A DNA stretch of 64,000 nucleotides from CAVRJC01 sp963721435 (GTDB lineage: Bacteria > Actinomycetota > Acidimicrobiia > IMCC26256 > DASPTH01), in NCBI GenBank assembly GCA_963721435.1, contig CAVRJC010000012.1, forward strand, positions 930,001 through 994,000, in the 5' to 3' direction. Made by a program: the position numbers and the translations under genes. Numbering within the stretch: the first letter of the stretch is position 1; the number at the start of each line of letters is the position of its first letter. The notes below the pieces were generated by a model, which searched no databases, was not told the origin of the DNA, and saw only the letters and a program-made list of their open reading frames with translations. Of this stretch, positions 45,479 to 54,579 are shown piece after piece.

Positions 45479-47626
45479 TCATGCTGGCGCGGGGCCAACC
45501 GCCGGGCGGGGACCGTCGGGGCCGTCGTCCGGGTTCGCCTTGGCGTGCGCTTTGGCGCGCCGGCGCTTGCGGATGTCCCAACCCCACCACAGCGCGAGGA
45601 ACAGGACCGCGGCGACGGTGAGGAAGATCCCGACGCCGCTCACGAACGTGGACCGCACGCGCAGCTGCGTGCTCTGGATCGGGATGTTGCCCGCGGTCGT
45701 GACGGTGATGATCACGGGGAACGTGCCCGAGCTGCGGGTCTCGACCGTGAACTTCGCGGTGGTGCTGCGCGGTGGGAGCTCGATGTCGCGTTCGTTGCCG
45801 TCGGGGAAGAGCAGCTTGTCGCTCTCCAACGTGACGTGCACGCGCACCTTTTGATCGGTGTCGTTGCGGAAGGTGATCGGGATCTCGGCGCGACTCGACG
45901 TGATGGTGACGGTCGTGCTCGATGGGATTCGGATGCGCGCGAGGAAGTCGTCGGCCGACGTGCCGATCGCGGTGAGGAGCGCCAGCGCCTTGACGCGGCC
46001 ACCGGTGGACTCCCAGGCCGACGTGAGCGACGAGAACAGTGCCCGCTCGCCGCGTGCCACGCGGGCGTCCTCGGGCCCGAACAGGTTGGTGATGGCGCCG
46101 AGGCTCAGGTACCCGAGCCCGAACTCCTTCGCCGTGACCGGCGCGGTGGTGGTGGAGGCGCGGGTCTGGAAGGTGCGGGGAGCGCCCTCGGCGACGGGGA
46201 CGTCGGCGATCAGGCCGTCGACGGTCGTCGCGTGCACGAAGGGGTTCTTGCGCAGGCCGGCCGCGAGTGCGTCGAGCATCGCCTGGGGTGCGTCCCAGCG
46301 ACTCGGGTTCACGATCGCAACGCCACGAGTGAGACCGGGCTGCTCCCGCTCGATGAAGGCCAGCGCCGCGAGCACGTGGGCGGCGCGCAGCGCCGGGGCC
46401 TCGTCGCCGCTGAGGAGCCGTTGGATCCCGGCGTCGGCGGTGACGACAGTCAAGGCCGTGCTGTCGTCACCGGGCGTCGCCTGCACGGTGTAGGGATGCG
46501 CGGGAGTAAAGGTCTCGGGCGCGGCCGTCAGCACCGTGGGGTCGTCGACGACGAGGCGGTCGACACCGCGCTGGCGCAGCATCTGGGCGGCACGCTGGTC
46601 GAGGGGCCCGGGCAACGCGGTGCGCGGGTCGAGCCGCGTGCCGATGACGCGGTCGAGGGTCGTGGTGCCTCTCGTGAACTCGGAGTCGAACGAGCCGTCG
46701 AGGCCGGCGGCGGTCAACGCTGGGAGGTCGAGTGGCACGAACGGGCCGGCCAGGATCTCATTGCGGGACGCGGCCCGCTGCACCGCGGCGATGCCGCTCG
46801 CGAGATCGGTGCGCTGGTGCGCGATGGAGAGCCAACCGTCGAGTGTCTCGGGCGACGGCGCGAGCGTGAGCGGCAGGTCGGTCAGCGAGTCGATGAAGGC
46901 GGCCTGGCGGCCGAGCCGGCCGTTGGGCGCGAGCTGGTCGACGACCGCAGGGTCGGCGGTGCCGTCGGGGAGGAAGGCGGGGTCGGCCGACAGTGGCCAG
47001 ACCCAGGCCACGTCGAGGGGACGGCCACTGGACAGCGCCGGCGCGCCGGCGTCGACGGATCCGGCGGCGACGTTGGCCACGACCACGTGCGTGACGAACC
47101 CGTCGACCTTGTGGTCGTCGGCGTCACGGAGCTGCACCTCGAGGGGGTACACACCGCCGTCGGGGCGCCGCGCCGCGAGGCGATCGGCGGACTGGTCGGT
47201 TGCGGTCTGCAACGCGACCGAGAAGACGCGGTTGCCGTCGGCATCGATCGCGAGGCTGTCGAACGGCGCGCTGATCGTGCTCCCGATCGTCGAGGGGAGG
47301 ACCGGCTTGCCGGCGTTCAGGGTGTCGTCGAACGCGGAACGCGTGGTGACGGTGTCGTGGAGTGTGAGCGTGAGGTTCAACCCGGAGGGCGCGCTTGCCC
47401 CGGTGCTGTCGACGCGCAGGTGCATGGTGAACACGCCACCGGTCGGGACCCAGGCGTCCTGGGCGACGAGCACGAGCGCGGGTAAGCCCGCCGTCGTGGT
47501 CTGGGTCTGCGCGGCCGCGGGCACGACGAAGGTCCCGAGCACGATGAGTATGGCGGCGGTGACCGAAGTCACGCGTCGGCGAACGGCGCCGGCTCCGTGC
47601 CCGAACGGAATGCGGCCGCCGATCAC
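45479..47626 (-). CDS. DUF6049 family secreted/membrane protein
   Basis: About 715 residues from the GTG at 47626 overlapping the GNAT stop; GTG at 47572 is an alternative that removes repeat-encoded IPFGHGAG residues. A signal-like segment (SVTAAILIVLGTFVVPAAAQ) is followed by beta-rich extracellular regions, a TIM-barrel-like part (YPLEVQLRDADDHKVDGFV…) and a C-terminal membrane helix (GIFLTVAAVLFLALWWGWDIRKRRR). Homologues lie directly before murJ in mycobacteria. Role presumed in envelope assembly. Confidence 0.82.
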   Translation of the reverse strand: MIGGRIPFGHGAGAVRRRVTSVTAAILIVLGTFVVPAAAQTQTTTAGLPALVLVAQDAWVPTGGVFTMHLRVDSTGASAPSGLNLTLTLHDTVTTRSAFDDTLNAGKPVLPSTIGSTISAPFDSLAIDADGNRVFSVALQTATDQSADRLAARRPDGGVYPLEVQLRDADDHKVDGFVTHVVVANVAAGSVDAGAPALSSGRPLDVAWVWPLSADPAFLPDGTADPAVVDQLAPNGRLGRQAAFIDSLTDLPLTLAPSPETLDGWLSIAHQRTDLASGIAAVQRAASRNEILAGPFVPLDLPALTAAGLDGSFDSEFTRGTTTLDRVIGTRLDPRTALPGPLDQRAAQMLRQRGVDRLVVDDPTVLTAAPETFTPAHPYTVQATPGDDSTALTVVTADAGIQRLLSGDEAPALRAAHVLAALAFIEREQPGLTRGVAIVNPSRWDAPQAMLDALAAGLRKNPFVHATTVDGLIADVPVAEGAPRTFQTRASTTTAPVTAKEFGLGYLSLGAITNLFGPEDARVARGERALFSSLTSAWESTGGRVKALALLTAIGTSADDFLARIRIPSSTTVTITSSRAEIPITFRNDTDQKVRVHVTLESDKLLFPDGNERDIELPPRSTTAKFTVETRSSGTFPVIITVTTAGNIPIQSTQLRVRSTFVSGVGIFLTVAAVLFLALWWGWDIRKRRRAKAHAKANPDDGPDGPRPAVGPAPA
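47591..47610 (+). repeat. Interspersed repeat at the DUF6049 start
   Basis: GGCTCCGTGCCCGAACGGAA; read on the minus strand it encodes PFGHGAG just before the signal-like segment. Confidence 0.85.
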
Positions 47627-48318
47627 AGCGCGCCGCCGAGCACCAGCAGGCCTTCGGGCATGAGCGTGAAGCCCGTCGCCGCGTACAGCTCGAGCGCGGC
47701 CTGGTTCTCGAGTTGGGTGTTCACGTAGACGCGCGCCGTCCCGTGCTCCCAGAGCCAGAGGAGGGCGTCGGCGACGAGCGCTCTTCCCCAACCCCGCCGA
47801 CGGGCGTCGGGGTGGACGGCCACGCGTTGAAGGTACCCGTGCTCGCCCGCGCGGCCCGTGATCGCGTAGGCGGACACACGCGGGTCGCCGCGGCCCACGC
47901 GCATGCGGCTCTTCGGCGTGGCGTCGAGGGCGTCACGGATGCCCGCCGCACCCAGGCGCCAAAAGGGCTCGAAGGCCGCGTCGTCGAGGTCGACGATCGC
48001 CTTGCGGTCGAGGAAGGTCGCGCGTACCGTGCCGCGCCTCGGGACGTCCGGCTCGGCGGTGAGGTCGCGCGCGAGGAGGTGCAGGTGCTCGTGCACGGTG
48101 AGCCCCGCCTCGAGGAAGGGCGCACTGTCGTCATCGGTCACGGCGCCGGTCACGATCGATCGATATCCGCAGGTTCGGGCGCGTTCGAGGCATTCATGCA
48201 CGGACTGGGAGGTGGCGTGGGCATCGGGGCCGATCACCAGCTGAGCGATGTCGGGATGACCCCGCCAGGGTGCGAGCCGGGCCCAGCTCTGCCCGAAGCG
48301 GAGCGTCTCGTGCCTCAC
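47623..48318 (-). CDS. GNAT family N-acetyltransferase
   Basis: A 231-residue protein. The C-terminal acetyltransferase fold (about 115-228) shows the acetyl-CoA-binding motif VAVHPDARRRGWGRALVADAL and the late motif VNTQLENQAALELYAATGF. The N-terminal half looks like a degenerate second GNAT domain. Substrate unknown. First gene of the minus-strand murJ cluster, overlapping DUF6049 by 4 nt. Confidence 0.88.
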   Translation of the reverse strand: MRHETLRFGQSWARLAPWRGHPDIAQLVIGPDAHATSQSVHECLERARTCGYRSIVTGAVTDDDSAPFLEAGLTVHEHLHLLARDLTAEPDVPRRGTVRATFLDRKAIVDLDDAAFEPFWRLGAAGIRDALDATPKSRMRVGRGDPRVSAYAITGRAGEHGYLQRVAVHPDARRRGWGRALVADALLWLWEHGTARVYVNTQLENQAALELYAATGFTLMPEGLLVLGGAL

Positions 48319-48464
48319 GGTTACGCCAACGTAGCGGAGGCGGTGGCCCCGGCTACAGCGCCCCCGCCCGGGCGCCGATACACCGGGAGTCCTCGTGTGG
48401 TGCCGCGGCGCGTCGTCACGTGGGGCGCGCCAGACCGGAGCCGTGGAGAGGACGTGGAGCAGGC

Positions 48465-49616
48465 GTGTTGGACCTGGACCAGCTGCTGCGGTTCGCGGTC
48501 GAACAGGGTTCGTCCGACGTCCACGTGAAGGTGGGGTCGCGACCCCGACTGCGCATCGACGGGCACCTGAGCGAAGCCGCCTTCGACACCGTCGAGCCGG
48601 CCGACACCGAGCGGATCGCCGCCGCGATCATGTCGAAGGCCCGGCTCGTGGAATTCCAGACGGTCGGCGAGGCCGACTTCATGTACGGGATCGCCGGCCT
48701 CGGCCGGTTCCGGGTGAGCGTGTTCCGCCAGCGCGGCTGGGTCGGCCTCGTGCTGCGCCGCGTGCTGCCCGGCATCCCGGGCTTCGAGGCGCTCACGCTC
48801 CCGGCCGCAGTCCGCGGGCTCGCCGAACGCACCCAGGGTCTCGTCCTCGTGAGCGGGCTCGCGGGCTCGGGGAAGACGGCAACCTTGGCGGCGATGGTCG
48901 ATCACATCAACACCACGCGCGAGTGCCACATCGTCACCATCGAAGACCCGGTCGAGGTGTTGCACGCTGACAAGCGCGCGATCGTCGACCAGCGTGAGGT
49001 CAGCACCGACACGCCCACCGCGCACTCCGCGCTCGGGCACGCGCTGCGCCAGGACCCCGACGTCATCATGGTGAGTCATCTCCCCGATGCCGAGACGGCA
49101 TGGTCGGCGCTGCAGGCCGCGGAGACCGGGCACCTCGTCCTCGCGTCGCTGTCGACCACGAGCGCCGTCGACACCGTCGACCGGTTGGTGGAGATGTTCG
49201 AGCCGCACCGCCAGCGCCAGGCCCGTGCGCTGCTGGCCGCCGCGTTGCAGGGCATCGTGTCGCAGCGACTGCTCCCTCGAGCGCGCGGCCGTGGCCGGGT
49301 TCCCGCCGTCGAGGTGCTCGTCGCCAACGCGCGAGTCTCCGACCGGATCCTCGACGCCGGCTCGAGCAACGAGCTCGAGCACGAGATGGCGAACGGCGAC
49401 CTGTACGGGATGCAGACCTTCGACCAGAGCCTGATGCACCTCTACCGTGCCGGCCTCATCGGCCGTACCGACGCGCTCGCGCACGCCAACGAGCCTGCCG
49501 AGGTCCGCTTCGAGCTCGACCGGGCCGACTTCGAGCGCGAGGCCCACGCACCTCCCGATGGCGCGGTGCGCCAGCCGGGTGAGCCGCTGCGCAAGCGCAC
49601 GGTGTCGCCGGGTTAG
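48465..49616 (+). CDS. PilT-like secretion ATPase, catalytic residues substituted
   Basis: A 383-residue protein from GTG at 48465 (VLDLDQLLRFAVEQGSSDVHV). It aligns along its length with the type IV pilus retraction ATPase PilT. Walker A GLAGSGKTATLAAM and the Asp box TIEDPVEVLHADK are kept. Walker B DPDVIMVSHLPDAET has His where PilT has the catalytic Glu (VGEMRD), and the His box is LSTTSA instead of LHTxSA. No other pilus genes are in the window. It may bind but not hydrolyse ATP. Confidence 0.85.
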   Translation: MLDLDQLLRFAVEQGSSDVHVKVGSRPRLRIDGHLSEAAFDTVEPADTERIAAAIMSKARLVEFQTVGEADFMYGIAGLGRFRVSVFRQRGWVGLVLRRVLPGIPGFEALTLPAAVRGLAERTQGLVLVSGLAGSGKTATLAAMVDHINTTRECHIVTIEDPVEVLHADKRAIVDQREVSTDTPTAHSALGHALRQDPDVIMVSHLPDAETAWSALQAAETGHLVLASLSTTSAVDTVDRLVEMFEPHRQRQARALLAAALQGIVSQRLLPRARGRGRVPAVEVLVANARVSDRILDAGSSNELEHEMANGDLYGMQTFDQSLMHLYRAGLIGRTDALAHANEPAEVRFELDRADFEREAHAPPDGAVRQPGEPLRKRTVSPG

Positions 49617-50102
49617 CCCTCCCGGGTCCGTACGGCCTGGAACGCGCGAGTGAGCAGTGGGCTACGCGCGTCGAGCAGCCGCTCGAAGTCGTGGGCGTCG
49701 TCGAAATCGGTCGTGGCGTCGACGGTCTCGGCGACCGGCTCCGTGCCTGAACGGGAAGCCGGCGGACTCTCGAAGGGCAGTGGGTCGGTCGGCTCGGGCG
49801 CGTGGAACGGCCGACGGCCGTGCGCCGGCACGGAAGCAGCGCGCGGACGGCGGGTCGTTGGCCTGCCCGGCGTGGAGATGCGAGGGCGGTCCGCCCAGAG
49901 GCGTGGTGCGCGCGACGCGTCGGTCCTGCAGCGTCCATCCGCGGAGTGGCGTGAGCGTGTCGGCGTGCGCCGCGCACAGCATGCCGGCGCCCTTCGCTCG
50001 CCCGTCGAAGGGATCGAGCCAGACGAGCGCGGCGGCGGCGTCGAAGCCGAAGACCGCGGCTGCCGGCTCACCGCAATCGACCCGGGAGCACAACGCCGTC
50101 AT
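49613..50102 (-). CDS. DUF3499-like protein, one frameshift
   Basis: From the ATG at 50102 (MTALCSRVDCGEPAAAVFGFD). The N-terminal half has a probable zinc site CSRVDC…MLCAAHAD and the typical GWTLQDRRV end. The disordered tail continues in another frame after about 49880 (…PFESPPASRSGTEPVAETVDATTDFDD) to the stop at 49613. One inserted base gives 162 residues. The tail holds an in-frame repeat copy. Its stop overlaps that of the PilT-like gene. Confidence 0.7.
49737..49757 (+). repeat. Interspersed repeat in the DUF3499 tail
   Basis: Full consensus copy flanked by CC…GCCGG, extending the hairpin arms; encodes SRSGTEP in the disordered C-terminus. Confidence 0.88.
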
Positions 50103-50210
50103 GCCTGCAAGGTATCGGAGCCGAGCGCGATCATGGGGGCACCGACGCGAAGAGAGCACGGTGGGCGCGGACCGAGAAGTTTGTGCCGCGTGCGACGGCA
50201 ACCGGCGAGA

Positions 50211-51638
50211 ATGGGCGGCGTGACCGACGCCCCTGCCCGATTGCGCGCGTACCTCGACCCGGCATCGCCGGTGCAGCAGCTCGCGCGCCGACTCGCTGAC
50301 GCCGGTCACGAGTGCTATCTCGTGGGCGGCAGTGTGCGCGACGCGCTCCTCGACCGCGTGCCGCAGGACATCGACGTCACGACGGACGCGCGCCCGGACG
50401 TGATCGAGCACATCGTGCGCCCGTGGGCGGATCACGTGTGGCTCCAGGGCCAGCGCTTCGGCACTGTCGGCTGTGAGAAGGACGGCGTGACGATCGAGAT
50501 CACCACGTTCCGCGCTGAGGTCTACCGCGCGGAGAGCCGGAAGCCCGAGGTCGCGTACTCCGACGATCTCGAGACCGACCTCTCGCGACGGGACTTCACC
50601 GTCAACGCGATGGCGATCCGGTTGCCCGAGCCGGAGCTCGTCGACCCCTTCGGTGGTGCGGCCGACCTCGCGGCCCGGCGCCTGCGCACGCCGCTCGGCC
50701 CCGAGGTGTCGTTCGTCGACGACCCGTTGCGGATGCTGCGCGCGGCGCGGTTCGTCGCGCAGTTCCAGCTCGAGCCCGCGCCCGACCTCGTCGTCGCGGT
50801 CGAGACGCTGCGGCACCGGCTCGAGATCGTGAGCGCCGAGCGGATCCGCGACGAGCTGTCGAAGTTGCTCATGGCCGACGACCCGAGCGCCGGGCTGTGG
50901 TTCCTCGCCGAGACCGGTCTCTCCGACGAATTCCTGCCCGAGCTCAACTCGATGCGCCTCGAGCAGGACCCGATCCACACGCACAAGGACGTGCTCGCGC
51001 ACACGATCGCGGTCGTGAAGAACACGCGACCCGAACTGATCCTGCGGTTGGCCGCGTTGTTCCACGATGTCGGCAAGCCCAAGACGCGCTCCTTCGCTAG
51101 CGGCGGCGTGAGCTTCCATCACCACGAGGTTGTCGGCGCGCGCATGACCGAGGAGCGCATGCGCGCGTTGAAGTACCCGAACGACGTCGTCGACGCGGTC
51201 GTCAAGCTCGTGTACCTCCACCTGCGCATCCACACGTACGCGATGGGATGGACCGACAAGGCGGTCCGCCGCTACGTACGCGACGCCGGTGATCTGCTCG
51301 ACGAGCTCAACCACCTCCAGCGCTGCGACTGCACCACCCGGAACAAGAACCGCGCACGCGTGCTCGCCCGACGCATGGACGAGCTCGAGGTCCGCATCGC
51401 GGAGCTGCGCGAGCAGGAGGAGCTCGACGCCATCCGTCCCCCGCTCGACGGTCGTCAGGTGATGGCGTACCTGGGTGTGCCGCCCGGGCGCGTCATCGGC
51501 GACGCGCTCGACTTCCTGCTCGAGGCGCGTCTCGACCACGGCCCGATCGACGAGCCCGATGCCTACGCGCGGCTCGACGCGTGGGCGCGTGCCCGCGGCA
51601 TCGAGCCTGCGGGCACCATGATTGCGAGCTCGAGCTAG
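50211..51638 (+). CDS. pcnA: CCA tRNA nucleotidyltransferase / poly(A) polymerase family
   Basis: About 475 residues from the ATG at 50211 (GTG at 50220 also possible). Nucleotidyltransferase motifs are CYLVGGSVRDALLDRVPQDIDVTTDA and RRDFTVNAMAI. The RNA-binding part has DPLRMLRAARFVAQFQ. An HD domain (HTHKDVLAHTIAVV…LFHDVGKPKTR) is typical of the bacterial family. It adds or repairs tRNA CCA ends, consistent with the tRNA-Ile here lacking encoded CCA. Stop shared with the methyltransferase on the other strand (CTAG). Confidence 0.93.
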   Translation: MGGVTDAPARLRAYLDPASPVQQLARRLADAGHECYLVGGSVRDALLDRVPQDIDVTTDARPDVIEHIVRPWADHVWLQGQRFGTVGCEKDGVTIEITTFRAEVYRAESRKPEVAYSDDLETDLSRRDFTVNAMAIRLPEPELVDPFGGAADLAARRLRTPLGPEVSFVDDPLRMLRAARFVAQFQLEPAPDLVVAVETLRHRLEIVSAERIRDELSKLLMADDPSAGLWFLAETGLSDEFLPELNSMRLEQDPIHTHKDVLAHTIAVVKNTRPELILRLAALFHDVGKPKTRSFASGGVSFHHHEVVGARMTEERMRALKYPNDVVDAVVKLVYLHLRIHTYAMGWTDKAVRRYVRDAGDLLDELNHLQRCDCTTRNKNRARVLARRMDELEVRIAELREQEELDAIRPPLDGRQVMAYLGVPPGRVIGDALDFLLEARLDHGPIDEPDAYARLDAWARARGIEPAGTMIASSS

Positions 51639-52255
51639 GTGCCCTCTTTGCGCGCGCGCCACACGATGGTGGCGGGCAGCTTCTCGCTGTACTGCGCGGG
51701 CCGCGGCTCGAGGATGGTGTCGACGCGGAAACCCGCGCGCCCGAGCTCCGTGAACAGCTCGCTCACGTTGCGGGTGTAGAGCTGGCGGGTGCCGCCGCTG
51801 CTGTCGTCGACTCTGATGGGGCCCGGATCGAAGTACGAGTGCTGCACCTCACCACTCGGGCCGAGGCACAGCGCGATCGGATGCTCGTGCACGAATACGA
51901 ACGACGCGTGCGGGCGCAGCACGCGTTGCACCTGCCGGAAGACACGCGCGATGTCTTCGACCTCTGCGAGGGCATCGGCGCTGAACACCGCGTCGATGGA
52001 GTCGGCGCGCAGGAACGCGAGATCGGCGAGATCACCTTCCCGGAACTCGACCTTGGCCTCCTCGGCCTCGGCGCGCTCCCGAGCCCGCTCGAGCTTTTCC
52101 CGCGAGCCGTCGACCGCGATGACGACCGCACCCTGCTTCGCGAACGTGATCGCCGCCTGACCGGTGCCACATCCGAGGTCGAGGACCCGCTTACCCGCGA
52201 CCGTGCCGACGAGCCGGAGCTCGCGGTCGGTCGGGCCACTTGCCGTGTTGTTCAT
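51635..52255 (-). CDS. SAM-dependent methyltransferase
   Basis: A 206-residue class I methyltransferase. Motif I is VLDLGCGTGQAAITFAKQG, followed by VDGSREKLERARERAE, EFREGDLADLAF and FSADALAEVEDIARVFRQVQRVLRP. Substrate unknown. The ATG at 52255 is the only start in frame after the ino1 stop. Confidence 0.88.
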   Translation of the reverse strand: MNNTASGPTDRELRLVGTVAGKRVLDLGCGTGQAAITFAKQGAVVIAVDGSREKLERARERAEAEEAKVEFREGDLADLAFLRADSIDAVFSADALAEVEDIARVFRQVQRVLRPHASFVFVHEHPIALCLGPSGEVQHSYFDPGPIRVDDSSGGTRQLYTRNVSELFTELGRAGFRVDTILEPRPAQYSEKLPATIVWRARKEGT

Positions 52256-52296
52256 GCGGGGATCATCCCACGCGCCGAACGCCGCGGGTCGCGCCG

Positions 52297-53373
52297 CTAC
52301 GCGTCGCCGCGGATGAAGGCCTCGACGAGGTCGCGGGCTTCGTCGTCGTGGTGCTGCACCGCGGGTGACTTCATGAAATACGACGACGGGCCGTCGAGCG
52401 GGCCGCCGATGCCGCGGTCGAGCGCCAGCTTGCAGCAGCGCACCGCGTCGATGATGACGCCGGCCGAGTTCGGGGAGTCCCACACCTCGAGCTTGAGCTC
52501 GATGTTGAGCGGGACGTCGCCGAAGTTCCGGCCCTCGAGGCGGATGTAGGCCCACTTGCGGTCCTCGAGCCACGGCACGTGGTCCGACGGGCCGATGTGC
52601 ACGGAGTCCGATTCGATGCCCGCCTCGATCTGGCTCGTGACCGACTGTGTCTTCGAGATCTTCTTGGACTCGAGGCGCGTGCGCTCCAACATGTTCTTGA
52701 AGTCCATGTTGCCGCCGAAGTTGAGCTGGTAGGTGCGGTCGATGGTCATGCCCCGGTCTTCCATCAGCCGCGCGAGCACGCGGTGCGTGATGGTGGCGCC
52801 GACCTGGCTCTTGATGTCGTCGCCGACGATCGGCAGCTTGGCGTCGGTGAACTTCTGCGCCCACTCGGGGTCGGACGCGATGAACACGGGGATCGCGTTC
52901 ACGAAGCCGACACCCGCTTCGAGGCACGCGGCCGCATAGAAGCGCTGCGCCTCCTCCGACCCGACGGGGAGGTAGCTCACGAGCACGTCGGCCTTGGTGT
53001 CGCGGAGCACCTGCACGACGTCGACGGGCTCGGCCGGCGACTCCTCGATGGTCTCGCGGTAGTACTTGCCGAGGCCGTCGAACGTGGGTGCGCGGAGCAC
53101 CTGGACCCCGAGGGAACCCACGTTCGCGAACTTGATCGTGTTGTTGGCGCCGGCGGAGATCGCCTTGCCGAGGTCGAGCCCGACCTTGGCCGCATCGACG
53201 TCGAACGCGGCGACGAAGTCGACGTCACCGACGTGGTAGCCGCCGAGCACGACGTGCATGAGCCCCGGCACGTCGTCGGCGGGGTCGGCGTTGCGGTAGT
53301 ACTCGACGCCCTGGACGAGGCTGCTCGCGCAGTTCCCGACTCCGGCGATGGCGACGCGGATGCGACCACTCAT
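52297..53373 (-). CDS. ino1: Inositol-3-phosphate synthase
   Basis: About 358 residues from ATG at 53373. It converts glucose-6-phosphate to inositol-1-phosphate with NAD, feeding phosphatidylinositol and mycothiol-type products. The NAD-binding AIAGVGNCASSLVQG and family motifs DVLVSYLPVGSEEAQRFYA, GDDIKSQVGATITHR, and YQLNFGGNMDFKNM are present. It overlaps the padR gene by 4 nt; the ino1-padR pairing is known in mycobacteria. Confidence 0.95.
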   Translation of the reverse strand: MSGRIRVAIAGVGNCASSLVQGVEYYRNADPADDVPGLMHVVLGGYHVGDVDFVAAFDVDAAKVGLDLGKAISAGANNTIKFANVGSLGVQVLRAPTFDGLGKYYRETIEESPAEPVDVVQVLRDTKADVLVSYLPVGSEEAQRFYAAACLEAGVGFVNAIPVFIASDPEWAQKFTDAKLPIVGDDIKSQVGATITHRVLARLMEDRGMTIDRTYQLNFGGNMDFKNMLERTRLESKKISKTQSVTSQIEAGIESDSVHIGPSDHVPWLEDRKWAYIRLEGRNFGDVPLNIELKLEVWDSPNSAGVIIDAVRCCKLALDRGIGGPLDGPSSYFMKSPAVQHHDDEARDLVEAFIRGDA

Positions 53374-54005
53374 GATGCGGTGGCTCCTCCTGTTGAAGAT
53401 TCGGCGGTCTGAGAAGAGGGTTCGGTCTCGGCCTCGATGAGTGCCTCGACCCACTCGAGATCTCGTTGGGTTGCCTGCGTACGGTGCTCGAACAGCGAGC
53501 GCGCGTACCGATCGCCACGGCCAGTACCCAAGCGTTGCGCGCGCGTGAGGCGATCGGCAAGGGCACTGCGGCGGCGCTCGAGGAGCTCGACCCGCGCGAC
53601 GGGGTCGAGGTGGCCGCAGAACGCGAGCTTCATCGCGAACGTGCGCTCGTCGTCGACGGTGCCGGAAATGTCGTCGAGCAGCAGCTGCTGGAGCCGGGCC
53701 TCACCGATCGGCGTCAGGCGGTAGACCTTGCGGGTGCGGCGGCTCGGCTTCGTGCCGCGACGCGCACGGGCGGCGGCGAGGTCACCGGCGAGCGACCCGG
53801 TGGCCGGGATCGGCGCGACGAAAGCGGTGGTCTCGGGGTCGACGCCCTCGATGGCGCCGTCGCGTTCGAGGCGCCGGAGGGCCGGGTAGAGCGACCCGTA
53901 CGAGATGCCCCAGAGCGTGCCCAGCGTCTCGCCGACGCGCTTCTTCAACTCGTAGCCGTGGAGCGGCTGATCTTTCAGCAGTCCGAGGATGGCGAGCTCG
54001 AGCAT
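53370..54005 (-). CDS. PadR family transcriptional regulator
   Basis: A 211-residue repressor-type protein from ATG at 54005. The N-terminal winged helix is LELAILGLLKDQPLHGYELKKRV…LGTLWGISYGSLYPALRRLERDGAI, typical of PadR. The C-terminal half (LLERRRSALADRLTRAQ…RDLEWVEALIEAE) is the coiled dimerisation domain. A duplicated palindrome upstream (54047-54069) is a probable autoregulatory operator. It heads the padR-ino1 operon. Confidence 0.92.
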   Translation of the reverse strand: MLELAILGLLKDQPLHGYELKKRVGETLGTLWGISYGSLYPALRRLERDGAIEGVDPETTAFVAPIPATGSLAGDLAAARARRGTKPSRRTRKVYRLTPIGEARLQQLLLDDISGTVDDERTFAMKLAFCGHLDPVARVELLERRRSALADRLTRAQRLGTGRGDRYARSLFEHRTQATQRDLEWVEALIEAETEPSSQTAESSTGGATAS

Positions 54006-54046
54006 GGTCGACGTCCGGTTGGTGTGGTTCGGTGACTTGTTGCCGC

Positions 54047-54069
54047 CGATATATCGGTGCGATATATCG
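54047..54069. promoter_or_regulatory. Tandem palindromic operator, likely PadR
   Basis: Two copies of CGATATATCG at 54047-54056 and 54060-54069, center to center 13 bp. A TATACT-like -10 element for the minus strand lies just beyond (about 54074-54083). Position between padR-ino1 and the divergent DUF5318 gene fits autoregulation. Confidence 0.65.
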
Positions 54070-54129
54070 ACACGAGTATACATACCCGGGACCGTCAGGA
54101 CCAGCACGGCACCCCGGTACACTGCGGCG

Positions 54130-54552
54130 GTGCGCCGGCACACCGACTACGCGCTGGCTCGAAGGGCCGTCCTCCGTGACCTCGAACGAGGCCGCGTGAC
54201 CCGGCTCGACGTGTGCGACGCCCACCCCGAGCTCCTCCGGGCCGGCCGCCACCTCGGTGAGCCCGCGCCGGTCGCGTGCCCGGTCTGCGAGGCCCGCAGC
54301 CTGCGCTACGTCTCCTACGTCTACGGCAACGACCTCCGGCAGGCCAACGGCCGCGCCATCACGAACGCGTCAGAGCTGGAACGGCTGGGCGCCACGCACG
54401 ACGAGTTCGCGCGGTACGTCGTCGAGGTGTGCCTCGAGTGCCGGTGGAACCACCTCACCCGGCGCGAGCTCCACGGCCGTCGGTACGATGCCGCGCCGAA
54501 GCGACTCCGACGGTCGCAGCGCGAGCCCGCGGCGGAGCCCGGCGCTCGCTAG
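54130..54552 (+). CDS. DUF5318 family protein
   Basis: A 140-residue protein from GTG at 54130 (VRRHTDYALARRAVLRDL). It has a zinc-ribbon-like arrangement: CDAHPELL, CPVCEARSLRYVSYVYG and CLECRWNHLTRR. The family is actinobacterial and of unknown function. Divergent from padR across the palindromic operator; 27 bp before the Rieske gene. Confidence 0.8.
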   Translation: MRRHTDYALARRAVLRDLERGRVTRLDVCDAHPELLRAGRHLGEPAPVACPVCEARSLRYVSYVYGNDLRQANGRAITNASELERLGATHDEFARYVVEVCLECRWNHLTRRELHGRRYDAAPKRLRRSQREPAAEPGAR

Positions 54553-54579
54553 CACCTTCACACGGGGGAGACGCCGGGA

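Noticed and set aside
49662..51662. A 666-codon minus-strand open frame opposite pcnA
   Set aside because: pcnA on the plus strand has clear catalytic motifs. Only the last part (DUF3499) of this minus frame looks like protein.
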